Shown: positions 34,194-45,329, counted from the stretch's first letter. The stretch: 64,000 nucleotides of DNA from Hymenobacter sp. APR13 (GCF_000737515.1 NZ_CP006587.1:4707001-4771000); one strand, 5' to 3'. Numbers and translations are program-made. The notes: a model not told the origin generated them from the letters alone.

Positions 34194-35603
34194 CTACTGC
34201 ACCGGCCCGAGAAACTTGGTGCGGGCCTCGGTTATCAGCCGGCCCCCGCTGAACACCCCGATGCGCAGCGGCTGGTTGGTCTGGTGCAGCGCGGTGCGGG
34301 GCAGCTCGGCAAAAAATACGCCCTCCACAATGCCCTGGGCGGGCAGCTGCAGCCCGTCGGTGCCTACCAGGGATACCGTGCCCCCGGCGGGCTCCAGCAC
34401 CCGCAGCGTGAGGGGGAAGGCGTGGTTGGTTTTGTTGATGACTGAGATGTTGTAGAGGTTGGTGATGCTGCCGTGGCTGGTTTTCTGGTACAGCTGGCCG
34501 GGCGTGCGCAGCACCCGGGCCTCCACGTTGGTGCGCGCCACGAGCAGCAGCGTGAGCCCCGCCAGCACCAGCACCAGGGCCCCGCTCAGGGCCTTCATGC
34601 GCCCGGTGAGGCGGAAGGGCGTGCCCTGGGCAATGTCGGCCACCGAAGCGTGCCGGATCAGGCCCGGCGGCTTGTCGATGAGGGCCATGATGGAGTTGCA
34701 GGCATCGATGCAGGCCGTGCAGTTGGTGCATTCCAGCTGGGTGGCGCCGTTGCGGATATCGATGCCGGTGGGGCACACCTGCACGCACTGCTGGCAGTCG
34801 ATGCAGTCGCCGGCGGTGCGCGCCTGGTTTTTGCGCAGCTTCTCACGGGGCTCGCCGCGCAGGTAGTCGTAGGCCACCACTAGGCTGCGCTGGTCGAGCA
34901 GCACGCCCTGCAGGCGGCCGTAGGGGCAGGCAATGGTGCACACCTGCTCCCGGAACTGGGCAAACACGGCGTAGAACACGCCCGTGAACAGGGCCATGGC
35001 CGCCAGCCCCCCCAGGTGGGCCGTGGGCGGGTCGGTCACAAGCTTCACCAGCTCCCCGGTGCCGATGATGTAAGCCAGGAAGGTGTTGGCAATCAGAAAC
35101 GAGACCAGCCCGAACAGCGCGTGCTTGGTGGTTTTGCGCCAGAGCTTGTCCCAGTCCAGGGCGCGCCGGTCGAGGGCCCGCTGCTGGGGCGCGTCGCCTT
35201 CCAGCCAGTACTCGATGCGGCGGAACACCATCTCCAGGAAGATGGTCTGGGGGCACACCCAGCCGCAGAACACCCGCCCGTAGACGATGGTGAACAGGAT
35301 GATGAACAGCACGAAGGCCAGCGCCCCCACCAGCAGAATGAAGAAGTCCTGGGGCCAGAAAATCTGCCCGAAGATGATAAACTTCCGCGCCGGCAGGTTG
35401 AGCATCAGCACCGGTAGCTCGTGGATGCGCAGCCAGGGGCCGGCAAAGAGCAGGGCCAGCAGCCCGTAGCTCAGCCACTTGCGGGCCCGGTAGAGCCGGC
35501 CCGCGGGCTTTTTCGGGTACAGCCACACGCGCTTGCCGGCCGCATCAATCGTCGGGAGATGGGTGCGGAAATCTTCGTCGGGCTCGTACAGGGTGGCGGA
35601 CAT
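34194..35603 (-). CDS. ccoG: cytochrome c oxidase accessory protein CcoG
   Basis: A 469-aa membrane protein needed for cbb3 oxidase biogenesis, proposed to reduce copper for the active site. It has about five membrane helices, the motif WVCPQTIFLEMVFRRIEYWL after VFCGW, a two-cluster ferredoxin domain (DCIDCQQCVQVCPTGIDIRN followed by ECTNCTACIDACNSIM, around residues 265-300) and a C-terminal immunoglobulin-like periplasmic domain (SHGSITNLYNISVINKTNHA). All eight Cys of the two 4Fe-4S clusters are present. The start is the ATG at 35603. Confidence 0.95.
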   Translation of the reverse strand: MSATLYEPDEDFRTHLPTIDAAGKRVWLYPKKPAGRLYRARKWLSYGLLALLFAGPWLRIHELPVLMLNLPARKFIIFGQIFWPQDFFILLVGALAFVLFIILFTIVYGRVFCGWVCPQTIFLEMVFRRIEYWLEGDAPQQRALDRRALDWDKLWRKTTKHALFGLVSFLIANTFLAYIIGTGELVKLVTDPPTAHLGGLAAMALFTGVFYAVFAQFREQVCTIACPYGRLQGVLLDQRSLVVAYDYLRGEPREKLRKNQARTAGDCIDCQQCVQVCPTGIDIRNGATQLECTNCTACIDACNSIMALIDKPPGLIRHASVADIAQGTPFRLTGRMKALSGALVLVLAGLTLLLVARTNVEARVLRTPGQLYQKTSHGSITNLYNISVINKTNHAFPLTLRVLEPAGGTVSLVGTDGLQLPAQGIVEGVFFAELPRTALHQTNQPLRIGVFSGGRLITEARTKFLGPVQ

Positions 35604-35660
35604 GGCAAAGGGGAAATGAAAGAGGGGGCGGCCGTTGGCCGTGCTCGGCGCAGCGCAGCG

Positions 35661-36524
35661 CTACCGCCGGGCCACGGCGGGGGCTTCCTTCTCGCCCTGG
35701 GGCTCTTTGGCGTTGGCGGGGTTCGAGCCCTGCAGCGACTGGATGTAGGACGCCACCTGCAGAATCTGCTTGCCGGCCAGCTTACCCTTCCAGGCGACCA
35801 TGCCCTTGCTCGCCACGCCGTACTTGATGGTCTTGTAGACGTGGTTGATTTCGCCGCCGTGCAGCCAGTACGGGTCGGTTAGGTTGGGGCCGACCTTGCC
35901 CTCGGCGCTGGTTCCGTGGCAGGGGGCGCAGTTGGTGGCGAACAGCGCCTTGCCCGCCGCCAGGTCGGCCGGGGCCGTGAGGGCGGCATAGGTGGTGAGC
36001 TGGCTGGGGTCGTCGGGGGTGGCGGCCAGCAGCAGCGAGGCCTGGCGCATCTCGGTTTTGTACTCGGCCGTCTGCAGCTGGCCGGTTCCGGCCACGTGGT
36101 AGTAGCCCAGGTAGCCGATGGCAAACAGGATGGTGCAGTAGAAGCCGTACTTCCACCAAGGCGGCAGGTCGTTGTCGTATTCGGTGATGCCGTCGTAGTC
36201 GTGGTCGAGCTGCACGTCGCGGTCCTGGCCGGTTACCAGGCGGGGGTCGCCCACGAGCAGGCCCAGCACCTGCCCGCTCCAGGAGTCGTGCACCGTGGGC
36301 AGGGCGTAGAGCCGGCGCAGTTGGGGCCGCAGCGCCACCACCAGGGCCACAATCAGCAGCACGAACACCAGCAGCACCAGCCCCAGCGTGCTCAGCAGCA
36401 GCCAGAACAGCCCCATACGCGTATCGGGGCCGGCGGCCGCCGCGGACCCCGCGGCGGCCAGGGCCGGTACGGGGGCCAGCAACCCGGCCCCGGCCGCGCC
36501 CAGCAAGTGTCGGAAGGTGCGCAT
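35661..36524 (-). CDS. ccoP: cbb3-type cytochrome c oxidase subunit III (CcoP)
   Basis: A 287-aa membrane-bound c-type cytochrome that passes electrons to the oxidase. After a signal-like helix and a second helix (MGLFWLLLSTLGLVLLVFVL), the CcoP N-terminal signature DHDYDGITEYDNDLPPWWKY is found, then TILFAIGYLGYYHVAGTGQL. One haem site CAPCH occurs at ATNCAPCHGTSAEGKVGPNL with an axial Met in GVASKGMVAWKGKL. Proteobacterial CcoP has two CxxCH motifs; only one is present here, as in many Bacteroidota. The ATG at 36524 is used; the frame extends to a TTG at 36548. Confidence 0.92.
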   Translation of the reverse strand: MRTFRHLLGAAGAGLLAPVPALAAAGSAAAAGPDTRMGLFWLLLSTLGLVLLVFVLLIVALVVALRPQLRRLYALPTVHDSWSGQVLGLLVGDPRLVTGQDRDVQLDHDYDGITEYDNDLPPWWKYGFYCTILFAIGYLGYYHVAGTGQLQTAEYKTEMRQASLLLAATPDDPSQLTTYAALTAPADLAAGKALFATNCAPCHGTSAEGKVGPNLTDPYWLHGGEINHVYKTIKYGVASKGMVAWKGKLAGKQILQVASYIQSLQGSNPANAKEPQGEKEAPAVARR

Positions 36525-36528
36525 GGAG

Positions 36529-36888
36529 TTAGACGGAGGCGTATTCAACCAGGGCCGCGGGCCGGATCCGGGCCACTGCTTCTTCGGCTACCGGGGCGTC
36601 GGCCGCCACTTGTCTGGCCGCGGAGGCTTCCGCTGCGGCTGGGGCTTGCGCTGCGGCAGGGGCGGCGACGGGCGTGGCCGGCTCGGCGCCATACCGCCGG
36701 GCGGCCGAAACCACCGATGAGCCCGTGACAACGGCCATCAGCAGCACCAGGCCGGCCAGCCACCACACGGTCCAGGAAAGCACATCGGTGCCCTGGGGGC
36801 CGGCGGGCGCGGCGGACGTCTGGGCGGCGGCGGCGCAGCTCAGCAGCAGGGCCGGGAAAAGCAGGAAAGCGGTGCGACGGGTTAGCAT
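36529..36888 (-). CDS. small membrane protein of the cbb3 operon
   Basis: A 119-aa protein with a signal-like N terminus (TRRTAFLLFPALLLSCAAAA), one membrane helix (VWWLAGLVLLMAVVTGSSVV) and an Ala/Pro/Glu-rich tail (VAAPAAAQAPAAAEASAARQ). It lies between the CcoQ-like and ccoP genes, overlapping the CcoQ-like gene by 7 nt and ending 4 nt before the ccoP start. Position suggests a role in the oxidase complex, but it does not match a family I know. Confidence 0.65.
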   Translation of the reverse strand: MLTRRTAFLLFPALLLSCAAAAQTSAAPAGPQGTDVLSWTVWWLAGLVLLMAVVTGSSVVSAARRYGAEPATPVAAPAAAQAPAAAEASAARQVAADAPVAEEAVARIRPAALVEYASV

Positions 36889-37085
36889 AGCGGTTCGGGG
36901 GTGAGGGAAGTGGAGAATGGTTCGGAGTCGGGGCGCAGGGGCAGCTCGCTCATGGCCCCCAGGTGGCGGCGGTCGGCGCGCAGCACGTAGACCAGCAGCC
37001 CCAGGAAAAACAGAAAGAAGATGGCCAGCGAGATGAGCGGGTATATCTCGACGCCGGCAATGGACTGCAGCACGTTCTTATCCAT
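36882..37085 (-). CDS. ccoQ: CcoQ-like small subunit of cbb3 oxidase
   Basis: A 67-aa single-helix protein: MDKNVLQSIAGVEIYPLISL, then AIFFLFFLGLLVYVLRADRR, and a short charged cytosolic tail (SELPLRPDSEPF). Size, single helix and position between ccoNO and ccoP fit CcoQ/FixQ, which stabilises the oxidase; sequence conservation in this family is weak. It starts 28 nt after the ccoNO stop and overlaps the next gene by 7 nt. Confidence 0.78.
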   Translation of the reverse strand: MDKNVLQSIAGVEIYPLISLAIFFLFFLGLLVYVLRADRRHLGAMSELPLRPDSEPFSTSLTPEPLC

Positions 37086-37113
37086 GGGGTAGGGAAAGCA
37101 AAAAAGTAAATGC

Positions 37114-39315
37114 CTACTGCGCGGCGGCCGGGGCGGTCTTTGCCTTGATGTCGGTGCCCAGGCGCTGCAGGTAGGCAATCAAAGCCACGATTTCCTGGTC
37201 GGATTTCACCTCGATGTCCTCGTTTTTCAGCTCCTGCACAATGCCCCGGGCCTGCTGGCGGGCGTCGGCCACGGCCCGCTGGTCGAAGCCGGCCGGGTAG
37301 GGCGTGCCCAGCCCCTGCAGCACCCGGATTTTCTTCGGCAGCGAGCTGTAGTCGATGGCGTTGTCGAACAGCCACGGGTAGGGCGGCATGATGGAGCCGG
37401 GCGACATGCTGGTGGGGTCCAGCATGTGGTTGTAGTGCCAGGAGCTGGGGTACTTGCGGCCCACCCGCTGCAGATCGGGGCCGGTGCGCTTGCTGCCCCA
37501 CAGGAAGGGCCGGTCGTACACGTATTCGCCGGCTTTGCTGTACTCGCCGTAGCGCTCGGTTTCCGAGCGGAACGGGCGCACCATCTGGGTGTGGCAGTTC
37601 TGGCAGCCTTCGCGGATGTAGAGGTCGCGGCCCTGCAGCTCCAGCGGCCGGTAGGGCTTCACCGAGGCAATGGTGGGCACGTTGCTTTTCACCAGGAAGG
37701 TGGGAATCATCTCCACCAGCCCGCCGATGAGGATGGCCACCGTGGCGCCCACGGCCAGCTGGAAGGGGCGGCGCTCCAGCCAGCGGTGCCAGTGGCCGGG
37801 CTGCACGTGCGGGTCCTCGGCTTCGGGCAGCAGCGCCGGGGCCTGGGCTTTTTCGCGGGCCTGCAGCGTGCCGGCTTTGGCCGTGCGGAAGAGGTTGAAG
37901 GTCATCAGCAGCGCCCCGCTCAGGTAGAGCACCCCGCCGATGCCGCGCAGGTAGTACATGGGCACGAGGGTGAGCACCGTCTCCAGGAAGTTGGGGTACT
38001 GCAGCATGCCCTCGGCGTTGAACTGCTTCCACATCAGGCCCTGCGTAAAGCCGGCCCAGTACATGGGCAGGGCGTAGAGCAGGATGCCGAAGGTGCCCAG
38101 CAGGAAGTGCACGTTGGCCAGGCGTTTGGAGTACAGCCCGGTGCGGTAGAGGCGCGGCCACAGCCAGTAGAGCATGGCGAAGGTCAGGAAGCCGTTCCAG
38201 CCCAGGGCCCCCACGTGCACGTGGGCCACAATCCAGTCGGTGAAGTGGGCAATGGCATTCACGTTCTTGAGGCTCAGCATCGGGCCCTCGAAGGTGGCCA
38301 TGCCGTAGGCCGTCACGGCCACCACCATGAACTTGAGCACCGGCTCCTCGCGCACCTTGTCCCAGGCGCCGCGCAGCGTCAGCAGGCCGTTGATCATGCC
38401 GCCCCACGAGGGCGCAATCAGCATCACGGAGAAGGCCACGCCCAGGCTCTGGGCCCAGTCGGGCAGGGCCGTGTAGAGCAGGTGGTGCGGCCCGGCCCAG
38501 ATGTAGATGAAAATCAGCGACCAGAAGTGAATGATGCTCAGGCGGTAGCTGTACACCGGCCGGCCGGCGGCCTTGGGCAGGAAGTAGTACATCAGCCCCA
38601 GGTAGGGCGTGGTCAGGAAGAAGGCCACCGCGTTGTGCCCGTACCACCACTGCACCAGCGCGTCCTGCACCCCGGCGTAGGCCGAGTAGCTTTTCATAAA
38701 GCTCACCGGCACCTCCATGGAGTTGACGATGTGCAGCACGGCCACCGTCAGAAACGTGGCAATGTAGAACCAGATGCCCACGTACAGGTGCCGCTCCCGG
38801 CGCCGCACAATGGTGCCGAACATGTTCCAGCCGAACACCACCCACACCAGCGTAATGGCAATGTCGATGGGCCACTCCAGCTCGGCGTACTCCTTGCTGG
38901 TGGTGTAGCCCATGGGCAGCGAAATCAGGGCCGCGAGGATGATGAGCTGCCAGCCCCAGAAGTGCAGCCGGCTGAGCGTGCGCGAAAACATGGGCGCCTT
39001 GCACAGGCGCTGCAGCGAGTAGTACACGCCCATGAAGATGCCGTTGCCCACGAAGGCGAAAATCACGGCGTTGGTGTGCAGCGGCCGGATGCGCCCGAAA
39101 GTGGTAAACGAGGTGTGCAGGTTGGCCTCGGGCAGGGCCAGCTGGAAGGCGGCCAGAATGCCCACCAGCATGCCCGCCACGCCCCAGAACACGGTGGCCA
39201 GGCCGAAGTCACGGACAATCCGGTTGTCGTAAAAGAAGGTTTCGAGCGCCTGGTGCACCCGGTCCGGCACCAGGGGCGCGGCGGCAGCGGGGGAAGGCGG
39301 GGGAGTGGCGTGCAT
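37114..39315 (-). CDS. ccoN: cbb3-type cytochrome c oxidase, fused subunits I and II (CcoNO)
   Basis: A 733-aa protein that joins the haem-copper catalytic subunit CcoN (about residues 1-470, 12 or more helices) to the monohaem cytochrome c subunit CcoO. The CcoN part has LHTNAVIFAFVGNGIFMGVY (haem-b His), WWYGHNAVAFFLTTPYLGLM and AGPHHLLYT (copper and haem ligands), and HFTDWIVAHVHVGALGWNGF. The CcoO part carries EGCQNCHTQMVRPFRSETER (CxxCH at 571-575) and a Met-rich MSPGSIMPPYPWLF. The start ATG at 39315 gives MHATPPPSPA, then the family sequence. A TGAC-N4-GTTA palindrome is located 62-73 nt upstream. Such N-O fusions are typical of Bacteroidota. Confidence 0.95.
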   Translation of the reverse strand: MHATPPPSPAAAAPLVPDRVHQALETFFYDNRIVRDFGLATVFWGVAGMLVGILAAFQLALPEANLHTSFTTFGRIRPLHTNAVIFAFVGNGIFMGVYYSLQRLCKAPMFSRTLSRLHFWGWQLIILAALISLPMGYTTSKEYAELEWPIDIAITLVWVVFGWNMFGTIVRRRERHLYVGIWFYIATFLTVAVLHIVNSMEVPVSFMKSYSAYAGVQDALVQWWYGHNAVAFFLTTPYLGLMYYFLPKAAGRPVYSYRLSIIHFWSLIFIYIWAGPHHLLYTALPDWAQSLGVAFSVMLIAPSWGGMINGLLTLRGAWDKVREEPVLKFMVVAVTAYGMATFEGPMLSLKNVNAIAHFTDWIVAHVHVGALGWNGFLTFAMLYWLWPRLYRTGLYSKRLANVHFLLGTFGILLYALPMYWAGFTQGLMWKQFNAEGMLQYPNFLETVLTLVPMYYLRGIGGVLYLSGALLMTFNLFRTAKAGTLQAREKAQAPALLPEAEDPHVQPGHWHRWLERRPFQLAVGATVAILIGGLVEMIPTFLVKSNVPTIASVKPYRPLELQGRDLYIREGCQNCHTQMVRPFRSETERYGEYSKAGEYVYDRPFLWGSKRTGPDLQRVGRKYPSSWHYNHMLDPTSMSPGSIMPPYPWLFDNAIDYSSLPKKIRVLQGLGTPYPAGFDQRAVADARQQARGIVQELKNEDIEVKSDQEIVALIAYLQRLGTDIKAKTAPAAAQ

Positions 39316-39376
39316 TGCGCAAATAGGCTTGGTGGAGTAGTGGCTCAAAGGTCCTGCGCGGCAGTTGCGGCGGGCA

Positions 39377-39388
39377 TGACCATGGTTA
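39377..39388. promoter_or_regulatory. Crp/Fnr-type palindrome upstream of ccoNO
   Basis: TGACCATGGTTA lies at the centre of a longer near-perfect palindrome spanning 39372-39393, 62 nt upstream of the ccoNO start and across the ccoS stop codon. It matches the TGAC-N4-GTCA pattern found before ccoI, the PAS kinase and the DUF2892 gene with one deviation. Confidence 0.55.
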
Positions 39389-39580
39389 TGCCCCGGTATG
39401 ATTCTCCTCACCCCGGGGCCGGGGCGGGGCGAGGGCAGCGGGCTCGTCGTCGAAGAGCATGCGCACCGAGGGCGTGTAGGCGTCGTCGTACTGCCCGGTG
39501 CGCACGGCCCACACGAACGCGCCCAGAAACGTGAGGGCAACCAGCAGGCTGATGCCGATGAGCAGGTAGATAATGGTCAT
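39386..39580 (-). CDS. ccoS: cbb3-type oxidase assembly protein CcoS
   Basis: A 64-aa protein with one membrane helix (MTIIYLLIGISLLVALTFLG) directly followed by AFVWAVRTGQYDDAYTPSVR and MLFDDE, the diagnostic FxWAxxxGQYDD..TP..R.L.DD pattern of CcoS/FixS. CcoS is needed to insert haem and copper into the oxidase. The gene starts 12 nt after the ccoI stop, in the usual ccoI-ccoS order. Confidence 0.93.
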   Translation of the reverse strand: MTIIYLLIGISLLVALTFLGAFVWAVRTGQYDDAYTPSVRMLFDDEPAALAPPRPRGEENHTGA

Positions 39581-39592
39581 GGCGAAGGGGCG

Positions 39593-42046
<2,454 letters not shown>

Positions 42047-42125
42047 GGAAAAGCAGCCGGTTGGTACAGCGGCAAAGCTCCTGGCTGCCCGGCCCCGGCC
42101 CCATGAGCACTATCACGGCCGGGGG

Positions 42126-42137
42126 TGATTGTTGTCA
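42126..42137. promoter_or_regulatory. Crp/Fnr-type palindrome upstream of ccoI
   Basis: TGATTGTTGTCA, 80 nt upstream of the ccoI start codon. It is the exact reverse complement of the site before the DUF2892 gene at 45356-45367, and the identity extends outward on one side (GGCGG/CCTGAC). Confidence 0.65.
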
Positions 42138-42213
42138 GGCGGCAGCCCGGCGCCGGGGGGCACCTTTGCGGCCGGGGGCCGGCCTTCACGGCAATTCCTC
42201 CAGCGTAATGCGC

Positions 42214-42513
42214 CTAGCGCAAAGCCTCCAGCAGGGTGCCGAGTGTGCCCGCGTCATCGGGCAGGCCCTGGTGGCGCCACAGCTCCACGCCCTGGCGCAG
42301 CAGCACGCAGGCCGGCAGCGCGGGCGTGCCAAAGCTGCGCACCACCGCCGGGTGCGTGGCCTCGTCGATGCGCAGCACCCGGATCTGGGCGCCCAGCCGG
42401 CCCTGCAGCTGCCGCAGCGTGGTGGTAAGCGCCGCCGGGCTGGCGGGCGGCAGCAGTACCAGCAGCACGGCCGGTTCGGGCGCGAGTACAGGCGGAGGAG
42501 AGGAAACAGCCAT
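42214..42513 (-). CDS. thioredoxin-fold protein lacking the CxxC
   Basis: A 99-aa protein with a thioredoxin-like core: AVLLVLLPPASPAALTTTLR, LGAQIRVLRIDEATHPAVVR, then SFGTPALPACVLLRQGVELW with the TP..P cis-proline region and the strand after it. The redox-active CxxC is replaced by PASPA, so it cannot act as a disulfide reductase. Small thioredoxin-like proteins of this kind appear near respiratory genes in this group. It is divergent from the PAS kinase gene and shares the intergenic region with the TGACCTTTGTCA site. Start at 42513 or 42525. Confidence 0.6.
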   Translation of the reverse strand: MAVSSPPPVLAPEPAVLLVLLPPASPAALTTTLRQLQGRLGAQIRVLRIDEATHPAVVRSFGTPALPACVLLRQGVELWRHQGLPDDAGTLGTLLEALR

Positions 42514-42593
42514 GGGCGGATACATAGAATGGATACCCGCAAAATTACCGGCCCCTCGTCTGCGGCATCCATGAGCATCCTCACCTTCGGCCG

Positions 42594-42605
42594 TGACCTT
42601 TGTCA
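42594..42605. promoter_or_regulatory. perfect TGAC-N4-GTCA palindrome before the PAS kinase
   Basis: TGACCTTTGTCA has perfect 4-bp arms and lies 69 nt before the kinase start at 42674 and 80 nt before the divergent thioredoxin-like gene. The position would allow the receiver-Crp regulator encoded downstream to control its own operon. Confidence 0.65.
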
Positions 42606-42673
42606 TGCTTTCAGCAGGGGGGTGTTTTGCACCTTGCACCGGTTCTTCCCGTAGCCCGTCCGCCCCTTCTGCC

Positions 42674-44293
42674 ATGCCCACTGCCGCATTCTCCCAGGCT
42701 CTCACCGAGGCCGCCACCACCCGCGCCCCCGGCTTTGTGGGGGTGCTTGACGTGCGGGCCGGGCGCTTCGTGCAGGTGAACCCGGCCGGCGTGCAGCTGC
42801 TGGGCTACGCTTCCGAGCAGCAGCTACTGGCCGAGGCCCGCCCTCTGCTGCGCACCCCCGGCCTGGGGCCGGCCGCCTGGGCCGCCCTGCTGGCCGAGGC
42901 CCGCCGCCTGGGCTACCAGGAAACCGACGCCGAAATACGCCGCCTCGACGGCAGCCTGTTTCCGGCCCGCCTGGCTCTGACGCCTTTCACAGCCGACGGC
43001 CACGACTACCTGCTGGTGCGCCTGAGCGGGCAGCACCGCCTGCACCAGGCCGAGCAGCAGCTGGCCCAGAGCGTACGCCGCTTCGAGGCCGTAGTGGCCA
43101 ACGCCACCATCGGCATCATTGTCTGCAACCGGGCCGGCTGCATCGTATCAGCCAACCAGATGGCCCACCAGCAGTTTGGGTACGATTCCGGCGAGCTGCC
43201 GGGCCAGAGCCTCGACCGACTGGTGCCCGCGGCCCCCGGCCGCCACCACGAGCAGTTGCGCCAGGGCTTCAATGCCCAGCCTTCGGTGCGGGCCATGCGC
43301 GCCCACCGCGGCGAGCTGGAAGGCCTGCGCCAGGACGGCACGGTGTTCCCGGTGGAAGTCAGCCTGAGCTATTTTTACCTGGATGAGGAGCTGTTCGCAG
43401 TGTCCTACATCCTCGACATCACCGGGCAGCGCCAGGCCGACCAGGCCCTGGTGGCTGAGCGCCGGCGCGTGGAGCGCCTCAACGCCGAGCTGGAGCAGAA
43501 GGTGGCCGACCGCACCCTGGCCCTGACCCACACGCTGGGGCAGCTGGAGCAGCGCCAGCAGGAGCTGGCCCAGGCCCTGCAGGCCGAGCAGGAGCTGGGC
43601 GAGCTAAAGTCGCGCTTCGTGAGCATGGCCTCGCACGAGTTCCGCACCCCGCTCACGGTGGTGCTCACGTCGGTGTCACTGCTCGAAAAGTACACCCCGG
43701 CCGAGCTGGAGGCGCGCCGTCCGCGCCAGCTGGCCCGCATCCGTCAGTCCGTCAATCACCTCAACAGCATCCTGGAGGAATTTCTGTCGGTGGGCCGCAT
43801 CGAGGAGGGCAAGGTGCTGGCCCGCCCGGCCCGGCTGCACCTGCCGGCCCTGCTGGCCGACACCGTGGCCGACGTGCAGCCCCTGGCCCAGCCAAACCAG
43901 CGCATCGAGGTGGACGCGCGTGGCGACGAGGCCCTGTGGCTGGACGCCTCGCTGCTGCGCAAGGTGCTGGTCAACCTGCTCTCCAACGCCCTGAAGTACT
44001 CCGGCCCGGGGGCCGTAGTGCAGCTGCGCGCCCGGGCCCGGGCCGGGCAGCTGACCATCAGCGTGCAGGACCAGGGCATCGGCATCTCCGAGGAAGACCA
44101 GCAGCACCTGTTCGAGCGGTTTTTCCGGGCCCGCAACGCCACCAACCTGCCCGGCACCGGCCTGGGCCTCTACATCGTGGCCCGCTACCTCGAGCTGCTG
44201 GGCGGCACCATTGACCTGCGCAGCGAGCTGGGCGCGGGCACCACCATCACCTTCACGCTTCCCTATGACCAAGAAGACCATTCTGCTGATTGA
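42674..44293 (+). CDS. soluble PAS-domain sensor histidine kinase
   Basis: A 539-aa kinase without membrane helices. The first PAS-like segment (GFVGVLDVRAGRFVQVNPAG, VQLLGYASEQQLLAEARPLL) covers residues 18-115 and the second (FEAVVANATIGIIVCNRAGC, HQQFGYDSGELPGQSLDRLV) 135-260. A coiled coil of about 55 aa follows, then HisKA with SMASHEFRTPLTVVLTSVSL and HATPase_c with NLLSNALKYSG, QDQGIGIS and GTGLGLYIVARYLELLGG. The two-PAS plan recalls FixL-type oxygen sensors but I cannot show a haem ligand. It overlaps the receiver-Crp gene by 29 nt, so the two are a pair. Its place beside the cbb3 genes suggests oxygen or redox sensing (inference). Confidence 0.9.
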   Translation: MPTAAFSQALTEAATTRAPGFVGVLDVRAGRFVQVNPAGVQLLGYASEQQLLAEARPLLRTPGLGPAAWAALLAEARRLGYQETDAEIRRLDGSLFPARLALTPFTADGHDYLLVRLSGQHRLHQAEQQLAQSVRRFEAVVANATIGIIVCNRAGCIVSANQMAHQQFGYDSGELPGQSLDRLVPAAPGRHHEQLRQGFNAQPSVRAMRAHRGELEGLRQDGTVFPVEVSLSYFYLDEELFAVSYILDITGQRQADQALVAERRRVERLNAELEQKVADRTLALTHTLGQLEQRQQELAQALQAEQELGELKSRFVSMASHEFRTPLTVVLTSVSLLEKYTPAELEARRPRQLARIRQSVNHLNSILEEFLSVGRIEEGKVLARPARLHLPALLADTVADVQPLAQPNQRIEVDARGDEALWLDASLLRKVLVNLLSNALKYSGPGAVVQLRARARAGQLTISVQDQGIGISEEDQQHLFERFFRARNATNLPGTGLGLYIVARYLELLGGTIDLRSELGAGTTITFTLPYDQEDHSAD

Positions 44294-45329
44294 GGACAAC
44301 AACGACATCCGCGAGAACACGGCCGAAATCCTGGAGATGACCGGCTACGCGGTGCTCACGGCCGAAAACGGCAAGGTGGGCGTGGAGAAAGCCCTCGAAA
44401 CCCGCCCCGACCTGGTGGTGTGCGACATCATGATGCCCGTGCTCGACGGCTACGGCGTGCTGCACATCTTCAACCAGAACCCCCGGCTGGCGGGCGTGCC
44501 CTTCATCTTCCTGACCGCCAAAACCGAGCGCGCCGACCTGCGCCGGGGCATGGAGCTGGGCGCCGACGACTACCTCACCAAGCCCTTCGATGAGAGCGAG
44601 CTGCTCTCGGCCGTGGCTGGCCGCCTGGCCCGCTTCCAGCACCTGCGCCCCGACTATCCCGCCACCCCCGCCGGCGTGCACGACTTTCTGGCCGATGCCC
44701 GTCAGGCCGGCGGCCTTGAGGGCCTACTGGCCGAGCGCCGCCACCACGTCCTGCCCCGCCGCCACATCCTCTACGCCGAAGGCGACGAGGCCACCCGCCT
44801 ATACTTTGTGCAGAGTGGCCGCGTGAAGGTCAGCAAAACCACCGCCGGCGGCAAGGAGCTGATTACGGCCCTGCACGGCCCCGGCGAGTTTCTGGGCTAC
44901 CAGGTCCTGCTGGCCGGCACCTGCCACCATGATTCGGCCGTGACGCTGGACGAAGCCGAAATCCTGTACATCCCGGCCGCCGACTTTCACCAGCTGCTGC
45001 TGGGCAACCCCGAAGTGAGCCGCCGCTTCGTGCGCCTGCTGGTGGGCCAGGTGCAGCAGCAGGACGAGCAGCGCCTCGACCTGGCTTATAGCTCGCTGCG
45101 CCGCCGCGTGGCCGACACGCTGCTGTACCTGCACGCCCGGCAGCAGCAGCTCAGCCCCGCCGACCCGCGCATCCCCCTGGGCCGCGACGACATGGCCGCC
45201 CTTATCGGCACCGCGCCCGAGTCGTTGAGCCGCACCCTGAGCGAGTTCCGGCAGGATGGCATCGTGGAGCTGGCCCCCGGCTCCGTGCACCTGCTGCACC
45301 CCGAGAAGCTGCACGGCAGCAGCTGGTAA
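44265..45329 (+). CDS. response regulator fused to a Crp/Fnr-type regulator
   Basis: A 354-aa fusion. Residues 1-125 are a receiver (ILLIEDNNDIRENTAEILEM, phospho-Asp in DIMMPVLDGY, LTAKTERADLRRGMELGADD, TKPF). Residues 150-260 form a cNMP-binding-like beta-roll (LPRRHILYAEGDEATRLYFV, SGRVKVSKTTAGGKELITAL, HGPGEFLGYQVLLAG). Residues 285-345 are a Crp-type winged helix with GRDDMAALIGTAPESLSRTL then SEFRQDGIVEL. No Fnr-like cysteine cluster is present, so the signal should arrive by phosphorylation from the PAS kinase whose gene it overlaps. The protein would thus merge the FixJ and FixK steps in one chain. Confidence 0.92.
   Translation: MTKKTILLIEDNNDIRENTAEILEMTGYAVLTAENGKVGVEKALETRPDLVVCDIMMPVLDGYGVLHIFNQNPRLAGVPFIFLTAKTERADLRRGMELGADDYLTKPFDESELLSAVAGRLARFQHLRPDYPATPAGVHDFLADARQAGGLEGLLAERRHHVLPRRHILYAEGDEATRLYFVQSGRVKVSKTTAGGKELITALHGPGEFLGYQVLLAGTCHHDSAVTLDEAEILYIPAADFHQLLLGNPEVSRRFVRLLVGQVQQQDEQRLDLAYSSLRRRVADTLLYLHARQQQLSPADPRIPLGRDDMAALIGTAPESLSRTLSEFRQDGIVELAPGSVHLLHPEKLHGSSW

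Noticed and set aside
37426..39534. 702-codon open frame on the plus strand opposite ccoNO
   Set aside because: It mirrors a highly conserved oxidase gene in GC-rich DNA; composition is His/Gly/Gln-rich with no domain, as expected from an antisense shadow.
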